A stretch of DNA of 64,000 bases from Cristatella mucedo (lineage: Eukaryota; Bryozoa; Phylactolaemata; Cristatellidae). Shown here piece by piece: positions 60,541 to 64,000 of the stretch. Location of the stretch: positions 791,001 through 855,000 of the forward strand of contig WPIO01000035.1 in the NCBI GenBank assembly GCA_009760855.2, written 5' to 3'. The notes below the pieces were generated by a model. That model searched no databases. It worked only from the letters and a program-made list of their open reading frames with translations, and was not told the origin of the DNA. Within the stretch, counting starts at the first letter, position 1, and the number at the start of each line of letters is the position of its first letter. A program made the translations under genes and the position numbers.

Positions 60541-61940
60541 TACACATGCACACACACTTGAGCATGCATGAGCAAGCACATATACACACATCTAAAAATA
60601 CACACACAAACAGACACGTGCATTATTGCAGCTACATGCCCACATGAATGAGAAGTCATGTACGTGCGTTTAAAAGTGGTAGTGAAACTGCTTTTCCACT
60701 TTAAGCCTGACTACGATGCCATTTTCAGTCAAGATTAACCGGCTAGTACAATAACTCGGTCCAGTTATACAGTGTATGCGCTTTTTGGCATGTGCCGGGA
60801 AGGAAATCTATTGGGAAGGTCCTTATGTTGGCTGCCTTCTTCAGCAGATGGTATTCATGCACCAATTAAAATGCTCCAGAGCCAATTGTTTGCCTCTAGG
60901 GCAAGAGTGTGAAGGCAGCACCGGACACAGCTATGGATAGGTCAGACTAAATATGGTCAGTAGATGCAGGATTAGCATAGCTAGGCAAGATGCACTGCAA
61001 TTCAACTCGGCGCAGCAAGAACCCACTGCACCATCCCAGGCATGGACAACAAAGGCTGAGTTCACAAATCAAGATGTGATTATATGTCTACAGAGTATGC
61101 ATCTTGGAAGCTGTAGGGAGCTTGGCCATCAGCTTGTAAACGTTCGAACAAGTAAGTTCCAATAAAAGTTAATCAAACGAAAAGCAAGCTGTCAGCTTGA
61201 TTGATCCGAGAACAGTCAAGCGAAGGCCCCAATGACACAAAGAGTAAATCCAAGCCCTAGCCCCCCCCACTGACACCAAGAGTGAGACTTACATACAGTA
61301 GTGGAGCTTGCCTTGACGTGTCTCTCAGCCTGATCGGCCAGAGCACCTCAAAACACGTGTGGCAGGAGCAGCTGCTACCTGCCCTCTCTCTCTCTCTCTC
61401 TCCCTCTCTCTCTCAATCACTCCCTCTTTCTTTTTTCTCTCTCTCTTTGTCAACCTCTCAATCCCATGTGTCTCCATAGCAAACAGGCAAGTGTTTGCTG
61501 CAAGGAGAGACAGGCAGCTTGAGGCTAACACTAATTTGCCTTGGGTGTGCTTAGTCATAATGATCTTTCAAATATTTGTTTAAGCTTCCATATCCCCCAA
61601 GCGAACTGGAAATTGACCCTTGTTTACACAGTCATACTTCGCTGCAGTGGCAAACAGCTAGGGTAGAATGAATGGTAAGCACTAGCTGCTGATTGATGTG
61701 ATGAAACCGAGTCGGCAGATCATGTCACGGTCCAAGCCAATGGAGCTGGTGCTTTCGGTCCCTCATTTTAGAAAAGGGACTCCCACATGTGCTTGTGACT
61801 TGAAAAAATATAGGAGCGTTTTCACACCTTAAGAAGCATTGCCGGAGGAGCACTTGCTACCACTTTAATGTAAAGGTAGCATACGCCAAACTGCTGCAGC
61901 AATGTATGAGAAGCATGTGTGGATCTGATCCGAATTCTGT
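60541..61940. other. No gene recognised; (CT)n at 61382-61448
   Basis: Nothing beyond the interrupted CT microsatellite and short frames. Confidence 0.4.
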
Positions 61941-61944
61941 GAGT

Positions 61945-63625
61945 GATAGTAATAATAATAAGAATGCACTTGATAAAGTGTCCTCAGAGAACTCGATCTC
62001 TCTCTAGGCACTTTACCTTTGCTGCAAAGAGGAAATGCAATTGAATGGTGAGTAAAACCATGCTTGATAAACAAACAGAATTAAGAACGTGGTTAGGGGT
62101 GACATGCACAGGGTTAGCATGCAAATGAGGTTAGTGGCAGCATGCACAGTGTCAGCACACATAAGCACATCAAGGACGAATCACAGGTATTCACTAAATG
62201 CTGTCCTAAATAGGTATGTTATTAAGTTCTTTTTAAATGTGGTCAGGTCAGGGGATGTTCTGACGCAAGTCGGGAGGGAGTTCCAAGCTTTGAGAGCATA
62301 CGAACTAAATGCACGGTCTCCAAAGGATTTGAGGTTTGTACGGGGTATTTGTAGACTGTTGGATTCCGAAAAGCGGGTGGTACGATGCTTGGCCTGATGG
62401 GGGAGTAAATCTGAGAGACAGGCTGGAGCCAAAGAATGAAGTGACCTGAAAGTGAGCAACAAAACCTTGAAGTCAATCCACCTTGAAGTCAATCCGTTGC
62501 TTGACTGGTAGCCAGTGCAGGTCGGCGAGAAGTGGTGTGATGTGGCAACTGCGCCGTTGCGACAGACAAGCCTAGCTGAGGAGTTTTGCACCAGCAGCAA
62601 TAGCCTGATCGCACATGCCGGTAGGCCAGTAAGCAGTGAGTTGCAGATGTCGAGACGGGATGTCACGAATGCATGGACCAACTTGGACGTGGTATCCTTA
62701 TCTAAACAAGCCCGAATTTTAGCAATGTTAAGTAGCTGAAAGTAGGCAGATTTGACTGTGGAGCTGATATGGTTGTCTAACCAGAGGTCACTTTGGAAAT
62801 CGCACTGGGTTTGCCCATAACTAGTAAGTTAGTTTTTATCATCGTTTAGTTTTAGAACATTTGCTGCCATCCAGGTGCGGATGTCATAAATACATGCAGC
62901 AAGTGAGTTGAGAGAATTTGAGGTGCTCGAAGGCTGGGAGCGATCAAAGCAAAGGTACAGCTGAGTGTCATCTGCATAGAAGTGAAAGCCTAGATTGTGC
63001 TTGGCAATCACATCAGCAATAGGGAGAGTATAAACCGTGAAAAGAACCGGACCTAGCACAGAGCCCTGAGGTACTTCATATTTCAGAGGTACCTCGGATG
63101 ATCTTTGTCCATTCACGTCAATACTCTGGAGTCTCCCACTGAGATAGGACCTGAACCACTGCAGAGCAGTGCCAGTGATGCCCAGGCGAGATGAGAGGCG
63201 CTCTAGAAGAACTTTGTGATCGATGGTATCAAAAGCTGCCGAAAGATCGAGCAAAACAAGCAGAGACACTCTACCCATGTCTGCATTCCTAATTAAATCA
63301 TTGTATACCCTAAGCAATGCTGACTCTGTGGAGCGATTAGCTCTAAAGCCAGACTGGAACTTACTAGCAAGGTGTGAGGTTCCGATATGTGAGTTCAGCT
63401 GGTCTGCCACGACCAGTTCCAGTGTCTTTGATAGGAGTGGTAGAAGGGAGACTGGGCGATGGTTGCTTAAGTTCTCTTGGTCTAGTGTCGCTTTCTTGAG
63501 AAGTGGCCTGACTACAGCTTTTTTGAAAGGTGCTGGGACATGACCTGAGGCTAATGACATATTAATGATGTTTAGTTATGCAAGGCAGCAGCAGATCAAT
63601 GCAACGTAGGAGCAGGACAGTGGGA
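61945..63625 (-). repeat. CR1/L2-like LINE, 5'-truncated, copy 7 (long RT)
   Basis: Minus-strand frames 63560-62829 and 62681-62181 cover the RT from [20 protein letters not shown] to SPDLTTFKKN, including [26 protein letters not shown] and an intact [11 protein letters not shown]. Relative to copies 1 and 2 it lacks about 90 bp at 62800 and has a 17-bp tandem duplication at 62463-62495. The 3' stem-loop and (AAT)n-type tail are at 61945-62010. Dead by frameshift. Confidence 0.88.
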
Positions 63626-64000
63626 AGATCTTAACAAACGCATTGCAGTTAGACACGAAACTAAAGGGATGCTCCGAATGATTGAGTCGTGTACAGATTG
63701 ACAGACACAGCTCTCACCGACAAAACGACCCTCCACAGGTCTGACTAAAGTGGCCATATTCAACTTATTACCTTGGCAAAGCCACATGGACTGAATTTCC
63801 GGCAAGCCCTTTTACTCCTTTCCACAGCATTACCCCAGAGAGACTTTCGGCTGCACAGAAGACACATTATAAAAGTACTCTGAGTGGTGTGGGCTTGTTG
63901 TCATGACAACAATAGATCTCTAAAACTGCTTTCCACAACAACAGCTACCGTTGGCATACCTATGAGTACAGTAGTAACTCGAGTGACTCATTAGCTGTGC
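63626..64000. other. No gene recognised
   Basis: No supported feature at the right edge. Upstream exons of the coiled-coil gene may lie beyond it. Confidence 0.3.

Overview
This is a window of an animal (metazoan, most likely invertebrate) nuclear genome. Protein-coding signal comes as short exons with GT-AG introns, and most of the remaining DNA is degenerate transposons and microsatellites. There is no operon structure and no prokaryotic or organellar signature. The two recognisable genes (an SLC10-family membrane transporter and a betaine-homocysteine-methyltransferase-like enzyme) and the dominant repeat (a CR1/L2-like non-LTR retrotransposon with an (ATT)n tail) fit many marine invertebrates. 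I cannot name the species.

Layout. 0-4.4 kb: repeats (the end of a second LINE family, an inserted repeat 'C', a 5'-truncated CR1/L2-like LINE on the minus strand) and a GC-rich unassigned patch. 4.49-9.34 kb (+): a complete three-exon SLC10-like gene of 486 codons. 9.3-18.2 kb: LINE and SINE copies, an exact 161-bp tandem duplication, a GC-rich hairpin and a MITE. 18.3-27.9 kb (-): a BHMT1-like gene rebuilt from eight exons whose phases all agree (347 residues). Its introns hold a MULE transposase fragment, a head-to-head 173-bp satellite, a SPIN-like hAT MITE, a long palindrome and several microsatellites. 28-40.6 kb: gene-poor, with LINE/SINE copies, two weak gene candidates and a decayed duplicate of an exon. 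40.7-57.0 kb (-): at least eleven exons of a Glu/Arg-rich coiled-coil protein I do not recognise, open at both ends. 57-64 kb: mostly LINE and SINE copies plus a long (CA)n tract.

Repeat biology. One LINE family supplies most of the interspersed DNA, either as 5'-truncated reverse-transcriptase copies or as 3'-tail-only copies. A tRNA-derived SINE (family A) ends in the same stem-loop as the LINE 3' end, which suggests that the LINE mobilises the SINE. A second tRNA-like SINE (family B) has five copies.

Best leads: a SPIN-like hAT element (a family known for horizontal transfer) in a BHMT intron; substitutions in the active site of the BHMT-like enzyme with all three zinc cysteines kept; Gln-to-Lys at the expected second sodium site of the SLC10 protein; and the unassigned coiled-coil gene. 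I found no CRISPR array, no true tRNA or rRNA gene, and no clearly new multi-gene system.
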